A stretch of DNA of 64,000 bases from Acholoe squamosa (lineage: Eukaryota > Annelida > Polychaeta > Phyllodocida > Polynoidae): NCBI GenBank assembly GCA_949317995.1, contig OX439037.1, positions 54,780,080-54,844,079 of the forward strand. The letters run 5' to 3'. The first letter of the stretch is position 1; each line of letters opens with the position of its first letter. Positions 33,180 through 46,755 of this stretch are shown piece after piece. The position numbers and the translations under genes were made by a program. The notes under the pieces are model-generated. The model worked only from the letters and a program-made list of their open reading frames with translations, was not told the DNA's origin and did not search any database.

Positions 33180-34035
33180 CTACCTACATTTCCCATGCTT
33201 TCTTTCCTACCCTGCTAACTACACTTCAGTCCTTACGGCTGCTCGCAAACCATTTCCTTCCCTTATCCCGCCTCATACCCCTTCCAATACCCAACCTCTA
33301 TGTCTACCCCCACTCCCACCTTCCTTATCCCCTCTGGCACTATTCTGTGTCATGCCCAGTGTTTCTACCCGAGCAAATAAGGATATGAAACCCTACATGT
33401 CAATACGTCCCCATCACCTCATCCAACTGCTCATTGAGCTGCACGCCTCAGGCACTGATAGCACTGGACGTCACTTGGACATTGTCAGTCGGGCTGTGTG
33501 GTTATTGAATTGTAGCTAGGATCCTCTTTACTCTGCCTCCCCCTCCACTATCCCCATATTTTTACCCTCCCACCTTCCTCCATCATCCCTGTCCTCTCTA
33601 CGTTACCCCCCTACCCTCCTCCAATATCAGCCTCCTCTCCACCTTCCCAGCCTTTTTTAGTATTCCCAACTTCTCCATTTGACCTTCCTACTTCCCACAG
33701 CCCTCCAATGTCTCAACCCTCTCTGTATACCTTCAATCCTTTTTCTACCATCTCTGCGTTATCTTCTCACCCTGCTACAATATATATCCTAGTTCAATTT
33801 ATGTTACCTCCCCACAATGATCGAATCTCCCTGCCCTCTCTAATCTACCTTCCCACCCACGCTCAATATCCTGATCCTCTCTACTTCTTCTCACCCTCCT
33901 CGAAAATCCGCATCTTCTCTACTCTAACTTCGCATCCCCCTCCAATATTCCTGCCTTGTCTATCCTACTTTTCCACCCTCATCAAACCTCCCCCTCCTCA
34001 CTACTCTACATTGGCATCCTCCTCCAAGCAGAGTG
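33180..34035. repeat. Pyrimidine-rich degenerate tandem tract
   Basis: The + strand is overwhelmingly C/T. Loose recurrences of CCCTCCTCCAATAT and CCTCTCTAC at roughly 45-base spacing suggest an old minisatellite. The 116- and 137-codon ORFs across it come from the composition. Confidence 0.55.
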
Positions 34036-36323
34036 TGGAGAATCCCTTCTGCGTTGCTGCTTATTTCTCTCAAGAAGATATGACAGAAAGAGTTAATTGT
34101 AATGTCAGTGTGGCTAGATGATACCTTGAGGCGGGTGGATGGGGCGGTGGGACGATGGTCCGTGTTATTATTGGTTTTGGTTGTATGATATGCCGCCAGT
34201 AGTTGTCATCCCTTGTCCAACTTACCTACAGTGGAGCCCCCAGGCCTGATACAGCCCACTCTCCCCCACCGTCATCAATGAACCCCTTCAACGTCAGACT
34301 GGAAGCCGGCTTGGTGTTGTCTCGAAGGTGGCTTTTGGAGAGATTGAGGTGGCAGGGTGTAGAACCACAAGTCGCTCCAAGACCCAAAAGTGGTTGATTA
34401 TAGGGACAGAAGATAGACTCAGGTGAGATCCAAGAGTGTGTAGTGGCAGTAGTAGAGTGGGGTGGTGTCAGGATCAAGTCGAGATGAATTTGTCATAAGA
34501 GGATCACAGAGCCAGGAGTCCAGGTGAAGGGCAGGGGAAGGGATGAGAGAGGGTGACCTGGCTATTGCACTTTTTACATTACAACTGACATCATACTCAC
34601 CAACACCAGGTTTTCAGGGAAATTCCTAATGGGATTGCATAATCTTTTGCCTAAGGAAGGGGCCTGTTCAAAACGTATGCTTATCAATCATAATGTTTCA
34701 CTGGCAAGAATTAGTATGCAAATGATTCTTTATCTCCAGGCATGTATATAGGATGAAGTTTAGAATCTGCTTGTTCGTATCGAGGAGGGGAGGGGTGTTT
34801 GCCTGCTGGCATACATTCTGCTCTGGCTTACATTTACTGTTAATGCATACTTCAATTTGGAGAAATGCATGCATAAATGAATTTTACTATATTTACTTGC
34901 TTGTAAAAATTTGTATATTCAATGTCATGGAAATTCACTTTTCAAAAGCCACAATTCTCGGTATATCTGAGTGTAAAATGGAGTACATACTAAGTTACCA
35001 GAAAGGTGAACATTACACTGTAAGAAATAACTGTTGAATCTACAAGGGGTCCTTGTAAAAACTGAACAATGAACCACCGTAATTACACAACAGGGAGCCA
35101 TTGCATAATCTCCAGGTGGCAGTGTGGTGGTACAAGGAATCTCTGTCAAAAGGATGTGAAAATAACAAAGGATCTCTGGCAACTTTGGGACGAGAGATCC
35201 TTCATTATTTCGACGACTATTTTTTTTACAGTGTAGGTGAAGAAGAAACATTGTTGCAGGCATACAACAGAGAATTGCGAGGAGAGCCTCTAAGAGAATG
35301 TCGTGTGTGAACACCCCAAACCCTAAAACTACTGTGGGCCTCTACAGTGCGCATGTAGTGCTGTGTGGACGCACATGTTCAAGAGTCCTGTGTTGTATAC
35401 CTTTGCCATATTGTGGTCCAACCTTTGCCATATTGTACTTCAATCTGACAACCAAGTATGAGTGAGGTAGGGACTGTTTGTCAAATATACAGCCATAAAA
35501 GGGGCTTATGGGCAACTTTTTCAACTTAGAGGCCTCACACCCTCATCCTTCTACAATGTGAATTAGATGAACGCTGCACTAATCCATTCGTCTCCTCTTC
35601 ATTTCCCGTGTAACGTAGAGTGAACAGTTGCTGAGGTGTAGACAAAAGCCCCCCCTCCTCCCACCCACCAACTCTCACTGCAGGTGGCTTCACAGACAGG
35701 GGATTGCTGACCCTGATGTTACTTTGATGTGTGACACCGACCAAAGGGGTGGCGGCAGAGTCGATGTTATATATCCAGGTGAGGTATACAGAGGGCAGCT
35801 CTCATCTTACACTAGGAGCTGCTCCTGAGTAGCTCATACCGAGTATAGACCGGTTCCTGCTGCTGTCAATGCCTGGTAATATCAGACACTTGGTGGGGAT
35901 CAATAAAAAGAAAAGTTGTGAAAATGAAAGAGTCGGTCATGGTGCGCCGATCTGGGTGTGTCAGTGTCTATCAAGGTGACACATGGATATTGGGCTTCCT
36001 GCATTCTGATTCGTTGAGAGTTGGTGTAATGACATCTCCTTTCTTGGTGTAATGACAACTCCTTTCCTCTAGGAGAGTAGATGTTACTCAATGGTGCTTT
36101 TGGCTTCTTTCTATCGTAGCTTTGATACAGACGCAATATATCCGTCACGATCCGAGAAGGCCCTGTGGCAGAAATCAGGCAGCCTGGTATGAGAAGAATT
36201 ATATAAAATAATTAACTCGAAAAGCGAGTTATAAGGAGACACCCTGGGGCCCTGCACTTTCAGTCATTTTGGTGGTGCGAATAAGTTAAAAAAAAAGATT
36301 TTATATATAAGAGGCAGAATTAC
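34036..36323. other. Non-coding region
   Basis: No recognised gene. Short ORFs of up to 129 codons on either strand match nothing I know. A GAGCTGCTC motif is at 35816. Confidence 0.4.
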
Positions 36324-36451
36324 TTAACCCTTTAAGGGAAGAGCAAAAATTGTTGCCCTGCCAGGCCTAGGCCTGCCATTGTGTCGACTATAGTCGATGC
36401 TAGGCCTACCATGGTGTCGACTATAGTCGATGCTAGCCCTCAATGGGTTAA
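36324..36451. mobile_element. piggyBac-like MITE with TTAA ends
   Basis: The left end TTAACCCTTTAAGGG and right end CCCTCAATGGGTTAA are inverted copies (13 of 15), each including a terminal TTAA, the piggyBac target tetramer. The 128-bp element contains the 14-bp palindrome TCGACTATAGTCGA twice (36384-36397 and 36417-36430) within a tandem duplication. No coding capacity. Confidence 0.6.
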
Positions 36452-37236
36452 TGAATTTGTAGTGACATTAAAGAAGGAGATGTAGGGGTCTTGCAGGAAA
36501 AGGTATTTCATTACCAAGTTTTGTAAATTTTGAGAAATTTTCAATATTGTACATACTCTGTTGGTTGGCAGCCATAAGATGTTCTTTGCCTCCAATGGTA
36601 AAGGTATATGATGTTGATCCATATATCAACTTTCCCGCCTTTTTTTTGCAATGTGGTGCGAATAGCGCAGTTTTAGCATGTTATGCGAATAGTGGCTTGT
36701 TGGTGCGAATAACCTGGGTCGGGGAGTGCTTGACTCCATAGCGTCCCCTGTAAAGGACAGTCAACTCATGGGAGCCAATCACAGGTTTTTCACTTTTCGA
36801 GTTATCAGCAATTTACATTGCTGCATTATATTTCAAAATATAATGTCACACAAAACCAGACACATTCCCTTTGTAGATAACAAGTGTTGGTTGATGGATG
36901 TAATAATGATTGATATGAACAATGATCAATAATTATGGATATAAGATAATTAGTTCAAGTATGAATGTTCTCAATAAAGCACAGACATCGTCTAAATGAA
37001 AATCCTATTTCATAAATATTCCTGTCTCATTGAAAATTGAAATTGTCATTGCCAACAATACACCAGTAGGTCGTTACTGTAATGGCTATTGGTCGTCACG
37101 GTTAGTGGCATTTATGTATATATATATTTTTTGGTGGCCTGGCTATGTCTTCTTATACTGATAGGAGTAAACATTGCAGTGGTATCGTCTGTCATACTTG
37201 CCCATCAGAACCTCTGGTCTTTAGTACACAGTATCA
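36452..37236. other. Non-coding, AT-rich region
   Basis: I see nothing beyond unique-looking AT-rich DNA. Confidence 0.4.
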
Positions 37237-37388
37237 CACTGAAAACCTGGAGGAAGATCTGAAACTAGTCAGTGGTGACGACTTTAGGTCCATAGGTTGA
37301 CAATACCTAAAACTACAACTTTAGCTGGTCAAAATGACGACTAAAGTCGTCACCACTGACGAGTTTCGGACCTTCCAGGTTTTCAGTG
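37237..37388. mobile_element. 152-bp foldback element with ~48-bp inverted ends
   Basis: The left end CACTGAAAACCTGG and right end CCAGGTTTTCAGTG are perfect inverted copies. The similarity continues inward for about 48 bases (to GTGACGACTTTA) with a few mismatches. CACTG ends recall CACTA-type transposons, but I see no clear target duplication, so the superfamily is open. Confidence 0.7.
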
Positions 37389-37636
37389 CACTCCACTCTA
37401 TAGATCCTTATCACTCCACAGTATAAAACTGCTTTCTACATTCAGATTTTGCAGTAGAGATATCAGTCCCTCATAAACCGGAGGGCTCAGGACACTGTCC
37501 ATCATCAGGGGACTATAGACCTACTACCTAAATCCTTGGTCTGCTGATTATAGACTGGTCTTGGTGTATGTTTATTATGGGGGGCTGTGCCCTGCTGTGG
37601 AGCTATGTCGTCATAGAGAACGGCCCCACATTCTTT

Positions 37637-38050
37637 CGAAAATTAAGAAAAAGTTTGAGCTGAATAGCAAAGGCAGTAATCAGAATGTGTCTAATCTGAG
37701 AGTATTGTGAGAAAGTTAAACATTTTTTTAAAGTATAATTTTCAGGAATTGTTAAAATCTGATGATTAAAGTTTAGAAAAGTAGAGGTTTGTTAACTCTC
37801 ACCCCCAGATTTCCTGTACTCAATACATCTTTGGCAGCTATAGTTGCCGGTGGGTGGAGAGAGATCAAGGTGTCCAATTTGTCCATAGAGCTCTATAGTA
37901 AATCAACTTTTTTTGTTACTGCATGTAGGAATGTCATGTGAGTCAGATGTTAGGATATGCCATCAGCAGTATGTCTGAGAAATTACCTACTGACCCTAGC
38001 TCTTTGAGCTAGGGTCAGTAGGTCGGATTTTTCTTCTTTTTTCATCTTTT
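37637..38050. repeat. Dispersed repeat, copy A
   Basis: Starts CGAAAATTAAG and ends in CTTCTTTTTTCATC-like T-rich sequence. It matches copy B (39601-39952) along its length at high identity, except for an extra block of about 70 bases (around 37840-37910) in this copy. It ends with a perfect 17-bp hairpin (37986-38002 with 38006-38022, arm CCTACTGACCCTAGCTC), which is broken in copy B. Confidence 0.85.
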
Positions 38051-38771
38051 TATTTACATTTATATAGGAAATGTTAGGGCACATATCAATGGATGTATCA
38101 AATTCTTTGATTTCATTGTAAAATAAAGATGGGAAAATGACAACTGCGAGAGAGGGGAAGAACACGAAAAGGATGAAGGGAAAATTCTCAAAAAGTAATG
38201 AAAAATTTCTTTAAAATATAAAAAAAATGAGACAAATTCTTCAAAATCATAAAAAAAAGAAATTTTTGCTCCTGTTTTGCTAGGGTCGGTGGAGTTACTG
38301 GAAACAAACCTTTTTTTTTTATTTGGCCTGATGTCAATGAATGTTTCAAGTTGTTGACTGTTTCCTTATATGGTAAGGCAGGTTGGGAGGGGTCTTTTAC
38401 ATACATGGTTGTATACTTCTGGGAATATCGATAATTATATGGTCATAGATTAGGTTGGTGATAGATTCATATGCCTGAATGATGGTCTGAATGAATCTTT
38501 CATGTCTACATTTTGATACAGCAAAAAGTCATGTATGTGATAGTGAATGTGATAGAATATTAGAAATATGCATGGTTTTGATAGAAATGAAGCAACTTAG
38601 ATTTAAAGTGTTTGTGATCAAAGTAGAAGATAACAGTTGCGAGAACTGTTGTCTGTGAAGTAATACTGGCTGGTTTAGCCTTCAAGACCTGGGAAAGCTA
38701 TGACTGATGTTTGATTGGTCTAGACACAACTATAATTACCTACTTGTCACCACACACTTTCAGACCTCACC

Positions 38772-38820
38772 AAGGGTGTATTGCATCATGCTACAGGTGT
38801 AGATGATGCAATACACCCTT
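38772..38820. repeat. Perfect 18-bp inverted repeat
   Basis: Arms 38772-38789 and 38803-38820 (AAGGGTGTATTGCATCAT) are perfectly complementary around a 13-base loop. This may be a MITE end or hairpin. A 30-base match to 2988-3017 lies just downstream at 38857-38886. Confidence 0.85.
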
Positions 38821-39209
38821 ATGCTACAGGAGTAGATTTGAATGTCTGAGTTCCTCAATGTCCCCTGGACGTAAAACTAAACAAACAGGAGTAGATTGAT
38901 GTTAAAATATCAGTAAGCCTGTATTTTTAACTCAATAGGCTTGGACTGATGCAATCCTGTTTTTTTCCTCCCACTTTCTATGCTCTCTTGTTCCACGGCC
39001 CCCATACTGGTAACTGGTTAACATTTGAACTGCTCTCACTTAAAATTGCTGTCTAGTATAAATGTCAATGGGTATGCCGTTCCAAAGTCCCATTTTCAAA
39101 TACTTGGTATGGGCCCACTATATAATCATATTACCAAGTCTATACAGACTAATTGTGGCAGCAGCTCAGGTATACTCATAAATCTTTGGCAGTGGTAGGT
39201 ACAAAAAAA

Positions 39210-39283
39210 GCTCAGCATGGGTGGGAATAGAACCTGCAATCTTCTAATCCGAAGTGCTACATCCTATGCATGAGGCCACGGGC
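39210..39283 (-). pseudogene. tRNA-Arg(TCG)-like sequence, probable SINE head
   Basis: Read on the minus strand it gives GTGGCCTCATGCATAGG (A-box region), an anticodon arm ACTTCGGAT with anticodon TCG, and AGATTGCAGGTTCTATTCC (T arm and B box). This is very close to metazoan tRNA-Arg-TCG. The acceptor ends do not pair and the T loop is changed, so it is not a working tRNA. A tRNA-derived SINE or pseudogene fits best. Confidence 0.6.
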
Positions 39284-39600
39284 CGAATTATGGCATTGGG
39301 TTAGATGAGTCTTACATTTTGGACCCTATGGATACCATGTATATATTTGTATGTCACCAGTTGCAGAATGCATTCTAATGCATTTTGATGCATCCTAAAG
39401 TGCAGACTGTGGTATATACGCAATGTGTGATTATTATGGTTGCACTCGTTGACTTAAGGGCCTAGATGAAAGCGAAACCACATGCTTTTATCTAGCCCTA
39501 AAGTCAACTTGTGCATCCATAACCATCATATATCACATTAAAATATATATGATACTTCTTCATGAGGTCATCATTTTCCATCTAGTGACATGCAAACAAA

Positions 39601-39952
39601 CGAAAAATTAAGAAAAAGTTTGAGCTGAATAGCGAAGGCAGTAATTGGTATGTGTCTAATCTGAGAGTACTGTGAGAAAGTTAAACATTTTTTAAAGTAC
39701 AATTTTCAGGAATCGTTAAAATTTGATGATTAAAGTTTAGAAAAGTAGAGGTTTGTTAACTCTCTCATCCCCAGATTTCCTGTACTCAATACATCTTTGG
39801 CAGCTTTTTTGTTGCTGCATGTAGGAATGTCATTTTAAGTCAGATGTTAGGATATGCCATCAGCAGTATGTCTGAAAAATTACCTACCGACTTTGAGCTA
39901 GGGTCAGTAGGTCGGATTTTTCTTCTTTTTTCATCTTTTTTTTTTTTTTTTT
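39601..39952. repeat. Dispersed repeat, copy B
   Basis: Second copy of the repeat at 37637-38050, same orientation, about 2 kb away, lacking the ~70-base internal block. It ends in a T-run of about 18 bases. Confidence 0.85.
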
Positions 39953-41860
39953 ACATTCATGAAGTTATAGGTTTTCATATATTATCAACAGGAACGACCC
40001 ATACCTTAGGCAGTGTTGACTTTTGACTCCCCGTGTGTTTTCAGTGCATGGGCATCATGATTTATAAGTTTTGTCTAAGTGTGTTAACCAATAATTAGAC
40101 ATCTAAGACACGTCCAATTATACCGACTCACCACTGGACCATTTGAGATGTCATGTATACTAGTAAACACACACTCCCAGTTTGATTACCTCACCATTTT
40201 GTAACCTGACTCCCAGGTAGAAGCATGATCCCAATTGCCTGTGATGACAATATGGGTACCAGGTGTGCTGTAAGACCGATCTGTCAAGGTTGTTTGCGGG
40301 TTGGGAGGGGGGGGCATCTACTGAAGGCGATATAGTCATCAGGGCAATTTCCATTGCAAGCTTTCCCCCCCCTCAACCCACCATGTAGTTTTTTATTCTC
40401 TCCTTGCTGAGCCAACAGTCATCAATCAAGACAAGGACAGGCGAATCTAAACACAGGGGGATTAGACAAACACGGGCCGCTGTGGCTGGAATATATTCAA
40501 TGTTGGAGCATCCCCCGACCAGTTTGGGATTGCAGACATCGGCCTTAATCCTCCATTGTTGTGTAACCTCCACGGGGTACCATTGGCAGAGAGATACGGC
40601 TTGTCAAAAGTGAAAGAGTGGGCGCGGATGTGGGGTTGAGGGTAGGAGGGAGAGGGAGCACTGCAGGAATAGAAAGTAGGAGTTTCCCCCAGGATGGAGG
40701 AGACGGAGGATGTATCAATATCAGCGTCAAGCAAACATTGCTGGTGTGGCCTTACTATTGCCACCTCCCCCACCCACCCATCCACGTCCGCATCTGCATT
40801 GCTTGGGCTAAGCAAAAAAGGAAGGTTTTGTTTCCAGTCACCCAACTGGCCCGAGAAAAGCAGTGCGAGACCCTACCTTCATGTAATTTTGAAATAGCAT
40901 TGTAGTTTTTGCTATTCCTTTCAGCCTCAAAACAATGAAGGGATTCCCCACCTCATAAAGTTCACGTTTACAAAGGGGCAATGAGAAGGGATCCCACCAA
41001 CAGATCCACGTTGTAACTAGGAAATATCATTTATTTTCTTATTGGGCCTTAAGAGTTTTTCTTAAGTTGTGCTCATGTTGGACTGACTTGTTGGAGACGT
41101 GAAGTCTGGACTGCATTTGAAAATATGACAAGTGTGTGGTGCCTGTTAGGCCTCCTCCCGCCAGACCTCCAACCCTGTCAGTATCCCCTGATACGGCCTC
41201 TATGTACATACCCCCCCCCCCTCCCCAAATAAACCTACGAGCACTCCTCCCTAATTCAGCACAATGCTCAGGTATAGACAAAGCTGAGTGGCATTTAGTG
41301 AAACTAGCTAATTGATTTGCTAGCTTCGTGTGCATGTGTTCCTACCAATTGAGAATCAAAAGAAGAAAACACAAGTTTCAGTGGTTTGAATTTACCCGTG
41401 TCTCTCGCATGTTCCATCACTCCCCAGTCCATTGGCTGCATCTCCCTCCTCCGGACCCTCCTACCTTAAAACTCACAAAGCCTGTTTATAAATAAGTCTG
41501 CTGCCAATGCATAGTTCATGGACTGGGTAAATCAAACGTAATAGGCCCGCTTTTAGCCGCCTTCTGTCCCAGGTCCCTTCTCTCTGACTATTTTATGACA
41601 TGGATGATTCACAAGGTGGGTTCCATATCTCTGAAGCCACTGTGCATCCGAGTGAAACACCCAACCCCCCTTCCTCCACCCAACCCACCTCATGTCCTTC
41701 ACCTATCCATACCCCTCCCCTCCCTCGGCCAGCCACAACATCTCTCCTGAGAAAGCACCATGTGCGCTACCCATTTTCCCATCACGGCAAAAAGACGGGG
41801 GATGGTGGGAGGTGCTTGGAGCTACTATGAGCTGCTCACTTGGAGCACCTCACACGGCTG
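39953..41860. other. Non-coding region
   Basis: No gene recognised. A GC-rich stretch at about 40440-40870 contains overlapping ORFs on both strands with no family resemblance. GAGCTGCTC occurs at 41829. Confidence 0.4.
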
Positions 41861-42105
41861 TTAACCCCTTGAGGAACGCATACTCTTTTGATACTCCAAA
41901 ACCCTTTGTCAGCATGGGGCATTGGCACAGTGCTGGTGATTAAATGGCCAGGGCGAGAGTCATGCATTTTACTGACCCTACAGTGTAAATACATTCCCAA
42001 AGGTTTGGTAGTATGTACCAATGGGTTAGTAGCTGGCCATGTGGATATGAAGGTCTGGGGCATGGAACACACTGTTGAGGCGTCTTGTCTTCCTTAAAGG
42101 GCTAA
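41861..42105. repeat. TTAA-type (piggyBac-like) short element
   Basis: Starts TTAACCCCTTGAGGAACGC and ends CCTTAAAGGGCTAA, inverted relatives with the outer tetramer degenerate on the right. About 245 bp, like the related copies at 9103, 55476 and 58209. Confidence 0.4.
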
Positions 42106-45100
42106 TAGTGAGCTACTGATGGAAGGACAGCCAGTGGAGAGGGCCTCAGATATGCCGCGAGCGACTCAGGCTGAGGGGGGCTGCTCCTGAATCAAGTTAA
42201 GTCATCGTTAAAAAGTTACACATCAGTAAAGTGACATTACTAAATTACTGACAGATTAAAAGGCTGCAACACAGTAAGTCTGTAGAGATCCATTCTAGGT
42301 TGGTATTATAGAGTAGACAGCAATCTAATTAGGTCTGAGCTCCTGAGATGTTTTGGAAATGAAGTCAAGAATTGCAAATGCACGTTGATGATTTGGTTGT
42401 CGTCATCACCGACACAATTATTATATTTTTTTTCCGCCGCTCTGAAATGTCATTCATCGCCCCAGCCTGGAACAGTACCAATAGCACAGAAATATAAATT
42501 ACACCATCGTTCTATAACTCATACTTCAGATAACAAGATCATAATCTTCTGGTGGTTTTGCGTAAAGCATATTCTCACCTTTCCTAATATAGATTCCTGT
42601 TTTTACCACCGCGTTACCTGAGAGACCTATTTACACCTCAGACTGTTACAACCTAGGAATCCAGTCTTTACCGTTGGGATCTGCTGAGATTCTGGATTTG
42701 CTGAGATTCCACCTGTGTTTTATCTGAAGATCTCATGTCCCCTCAATCCGTTCAATTCTAAGGACATTGGCCGAACTTAGTTCAGCACTTATGTAAGTAT
42801 TACAATGCTCTATGATACCACCCCGTGGGGATACAGAGTGTTCCCACCTTTTTCCAATACTGACGTAACAATGATGTCCATTTTATATCGACTGAAATTT
42901 ATCATGACATACACAAAACCCTTTTGCTACCAGGCTTTGAAAAAACTCGTGAGAAAAGGCCAATCACTCATTGCATCCTTTCCATGTCCTAATGATACGA
43001 CCCTTGGTGATCTCAATCAGGAGGCTTTATGATAAAACGACGATCCGCCTAAATATGAGCTTCAAACAGATATGGCAATGGCAATGAGATGTACTAACAT
43101 GTTAGTAGAAAAGGTGACTCTAATTCTGTACTTAACGTGCCTAGGGCGTTCCCAGAGTGCATGGTCGTAATGTCGAGGAACCCCGCTAGGTGTGTTGAGT
43201 CTCCAGGTGTGTGTCAGAGCATTATAGCACTGTGTTTAGGAAACGCAGGGATCGAAAGGGTTACCTTCCTCCGTCTGGGAATGGTGGGCTGGGGGAGGGG
43301 CAAGTTCAGAGAAGGTGGGGGAGGGGGTGGCGAGCGGTGTGGTCTGGATCCAAGGTCCAGGAAGATGAAGGTTATTTGTGGGTAAATGTCTGTTCATCTG
43401 GAAATAAGGGTCTTCTTCTTGGGATGCCTGGATCACTTAGAATGAGATAATTAACATTATCAGTTTTCAGAGCGCAGCGCTGCGGAAATAGGAATACGTT
43501 TTATTTAATCTAAATGATATTAGGCACTATTCCTATAATATGAGATGGTGATTGAAAATTTCCTAACTTTGATTGATCATGAGAAGGACTCAATCTTACT
43601 TAAATATGTTGTCTGCGGAAACTACGCAGAAGCTATTGACACTTTATTGCCCCCATTTCTTTAATGGATACCAAAGTATATATTGGTAAATCTTACGTCG
43701 GAAATTGTTTGAAACACCAACAGGAGGAATTAGAAAGTTTTATATAGTTGATTAACCTACTTGGAGTTGTATTGATTGTATGAATAGCCACTATATCTGA
43801 CGTCAATGAAAGTTCTGGTGTTTGTACGGGAAAGCAGCTTCAGGTAGAAAAGCCAATCTATTTGATTTCACAAATTAGGAGCGAGCACTCACTGTTGGGA
43901 TTAGAATCAAGGAAAATGTAATTATTTACTGCCCATGATCCCAATTCTCGTATAATTTCAGTGTACTTATCTTAATGATCGCCTCACCACTTCGCGTTTA
44001 TCATGATTTATTAGAAATGGGGGAAAGCAGAGGGAATTTTCATGTTTTAAACCGAACAAATATTATTTCATCTTACATGTTTTATTTTACTGTGAATTGA
44101 TCAGCTGACAAAGTGAATTAGTTTGGAGGGATTGCCTTCTTTTATAACCATTTTTTAACGTCTTTTTATTATAATTCCGACGGTATCCTGTTTTATCCAG
44201 CCTCCCTCTGTGTATGTTTTGTAGGTGTGAGGGGAGGGTGGGAGATGAAGTAGGGGTCTCATATTTAATGAAGAAATAATAGTTGGTCACGCGAGGCTTC
44301 TCTTACATGCAAAAGTAGAGATTTTATCTCCAATACCTGCACCTTAAATTTAGAGCCTTTGCATGCAGCGCTCCAGTCAGCGTCTCTATGGAAATGCATT
44401 TCCCGTATGGATTTTTGAAACTTCTACAAGAAGGGAAAACTGCAGCAGCAGGAAACCCTGCATTAGAGGGGTGCTGCCAGGGCATTATTAGAGTGAACAG
44501 CTAAATCGCCGGCCTCGCAGAAGGCGAACAAACAAATATCCTGTTAATTCTACGCTTCCACAAGAAAAGGACTTACAAGAAAAAGAAATATAAAACACGT
44601 CTGATGGCTTTTATAAGATGTGGTTTGTGGGGGAGATGAATCCTGTTGGTGTGGACTCCAGGAGATGTTTTGGTGGTTAGTGAGGGGAGGGAGGGTGCCC
44701 GCCGGCTAATCGGCTCCTTATTAACAAAATCCTGCCAAGGGAAGCCATTGGCAGTTATGTTGGCTTTGGCAAGGGCTGTCTATTGCCCCGCCAGCCTCCT
44801 TTCTGCTGCCATGGAGGACTAAAGATGTTGGGTGCCCCCAGGGTAACAAGGCGTCCAGTGTGTGTATGGAGGGCATCTAAGGCCTCGTCTTTAGGCTTCT
44901 ATAAGGACGCGGCATGTCGTCAGCAATTGGCTTCACCCCTACCACGACTCCACGCACACAGACGAACCTTCCCTTCTTCCTGCCCGCACAGTCCTCTTAT
45001 AAAATGCCTTGACGTTCATGAACAACTGCCCCCCCCCCTTCAGCCACACAAACCCCGACCTTACCCAGCCCTGACCTTCTCTGTACAGGAAAAGGCGCCC

Positions 45101-45886
45101 TGTCCTTATTGACCCCCATGTCCCGTCACATGGCGTGACAGAGGGCACACATTTAGAGACTGGACAGTTCGAAAGGTACAGAGACCCCCTTCTCCCACTC
45201 CCTTCATTCCCCCATCCGCCACGAGCAGAGGAGTATTATCCGGACCAGTTTAGTGTAATACGGACGTAATCGGCCTGTTCAGTCGGAGGTCGTGAGCTTA
45301 CCAGTGTCCACATAGTTAGATGACCGGTGAACGCGCGCCCCGGCCCCGGAGATGGCAGCGCAAAGCCTGCTCATCTTCCACTCCGCCGCGCACCAAATTG
45401 GCGCTGGGCAGGGGGCGGGGCAGGGTGGGGCGGGGGCAGTTTGCCGGCCCTCCCACTCACAATGTGCCGGTCACCTCCATTCATCTCCTTGTCCTTCTTC
45501 AATCTGGTGAAAGGCAGTGAGGGTAGTGCTGAGTGACCAGCACCCCGATCTCCTCCTGCACCCCCCCCCGCCATGCTGGGCAGTGTCCCTTGTACATTTA
45601 TTTTAACCTCCATAGGCTGCATAGTGCCACAATGTAGTCATGATGCATATGGCTGCAGCTCTAATGAATATTCTACCAATTGTTGATACGCGTAAAAGAT
45701 GCACCATTGTAAGTTACTGGCTGGTGCCACAGTAATGCTTCATAATGGGAAAATGGACCTGGAAGCTGACGTATTATACAGAGAGGGATAACTTCAGTTC
45801 TAGTGTCCTGGATTACTACCAGGTACCTGTACGCTTAAATAGAGATTCGTGTATAAGCCACGGCTTACACGCGGGGTCCTACGGAA
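42106..45886. other. Non-coding region with a GC-rich island
   Basis: No gene recognised. About 45300-45570 is GC- and CpG-rich with repeated GGGGCGGG-like boxes, as in CpG-island promoters, but no flanking exon is visible. About 44340-44800 looks less repetitive and holds TTGGC/GCCAA pairs; a conserved non-coding role is only a possibility. Confidence 0.4.
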
Positions 45887-46755
45887 GTATACAAAGTTGG
45901 CAAATGCGACCAGGTTATTGGAAACATTGACAGAGTGAGTAGTATACAGAGTTTGTCAATATGATCAGGTTGTTGGAAACATTGACAGAGTGAGTAGTAT
46001 ACAGAGTTTGTCAATATGATCAGGTTGTTGGAAACATTGACAGAGTGAGTAGTATACAGAGTTTGTCAATATGATCAGGCTGTTGGAAACATTGACAGAG
46101 TGAGTAGTATACAGAGTTTGTCAATATGATCAGGTTGTTGGAAACATTGATGGAGTAAGTAGTATACAGAGTTGATATTATGATCAGGTTGTTGGAAACA
46201 TTGATGCAGTAAGTAGTATACAGAGTTGGTCAATATGATCAGGTTGTTGGAAACATTGATGGAGTAAGTAGTATACAGAGTTGATATTATGATCAGGTTG
46301 TTGGAAACATTGATGGAGTAAGTAGTATACAGAGTTGATATTATGATCAGGTTGTTGGAAACATTAATGGAGTAAGTAGTATAAAGAGTTGGTCAATATG
46401 ACCAGGTCATTGGAAACATTGATGCAGTAAGTAGTATACAGAGTTGGTCAATATGATTAGGTTGTTCGAAACATTAATGGAGTGAGTAATATACAGAGTT
46501 GATATTATGATCAGGTTATTGGAAACATTGATGGAGTAAGCAGTATACACAGTTGGTAAATATGATCAGGTTGTTGAAGCATTGACTGAAAAAATAGTAT
46601 ACAGAGTTAGTCAATATAATCAGGTTATTGGAAGCATTTACTGAATAAGTAGTATACAGATTTGATCAGTATGATCAGGCTTTAAGAAACGTTAAGGGTA
46701 TAAGTAGTGTAGAGTTCGTCAATTTCACCAGGTTATTGGAAACATTGTTGGAATA
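45887..46755. repeat. About 51-55-bp minisatellite
   Basis: Roughly 16 tandem units with the core ATGATCAGGTTGTTGGAAAC and GAGTAGTATACAGAGTT-like halves. The first units are nearly identical; later ones diverge and lose a few bases, and the right edge decays. Confidence 0.92.
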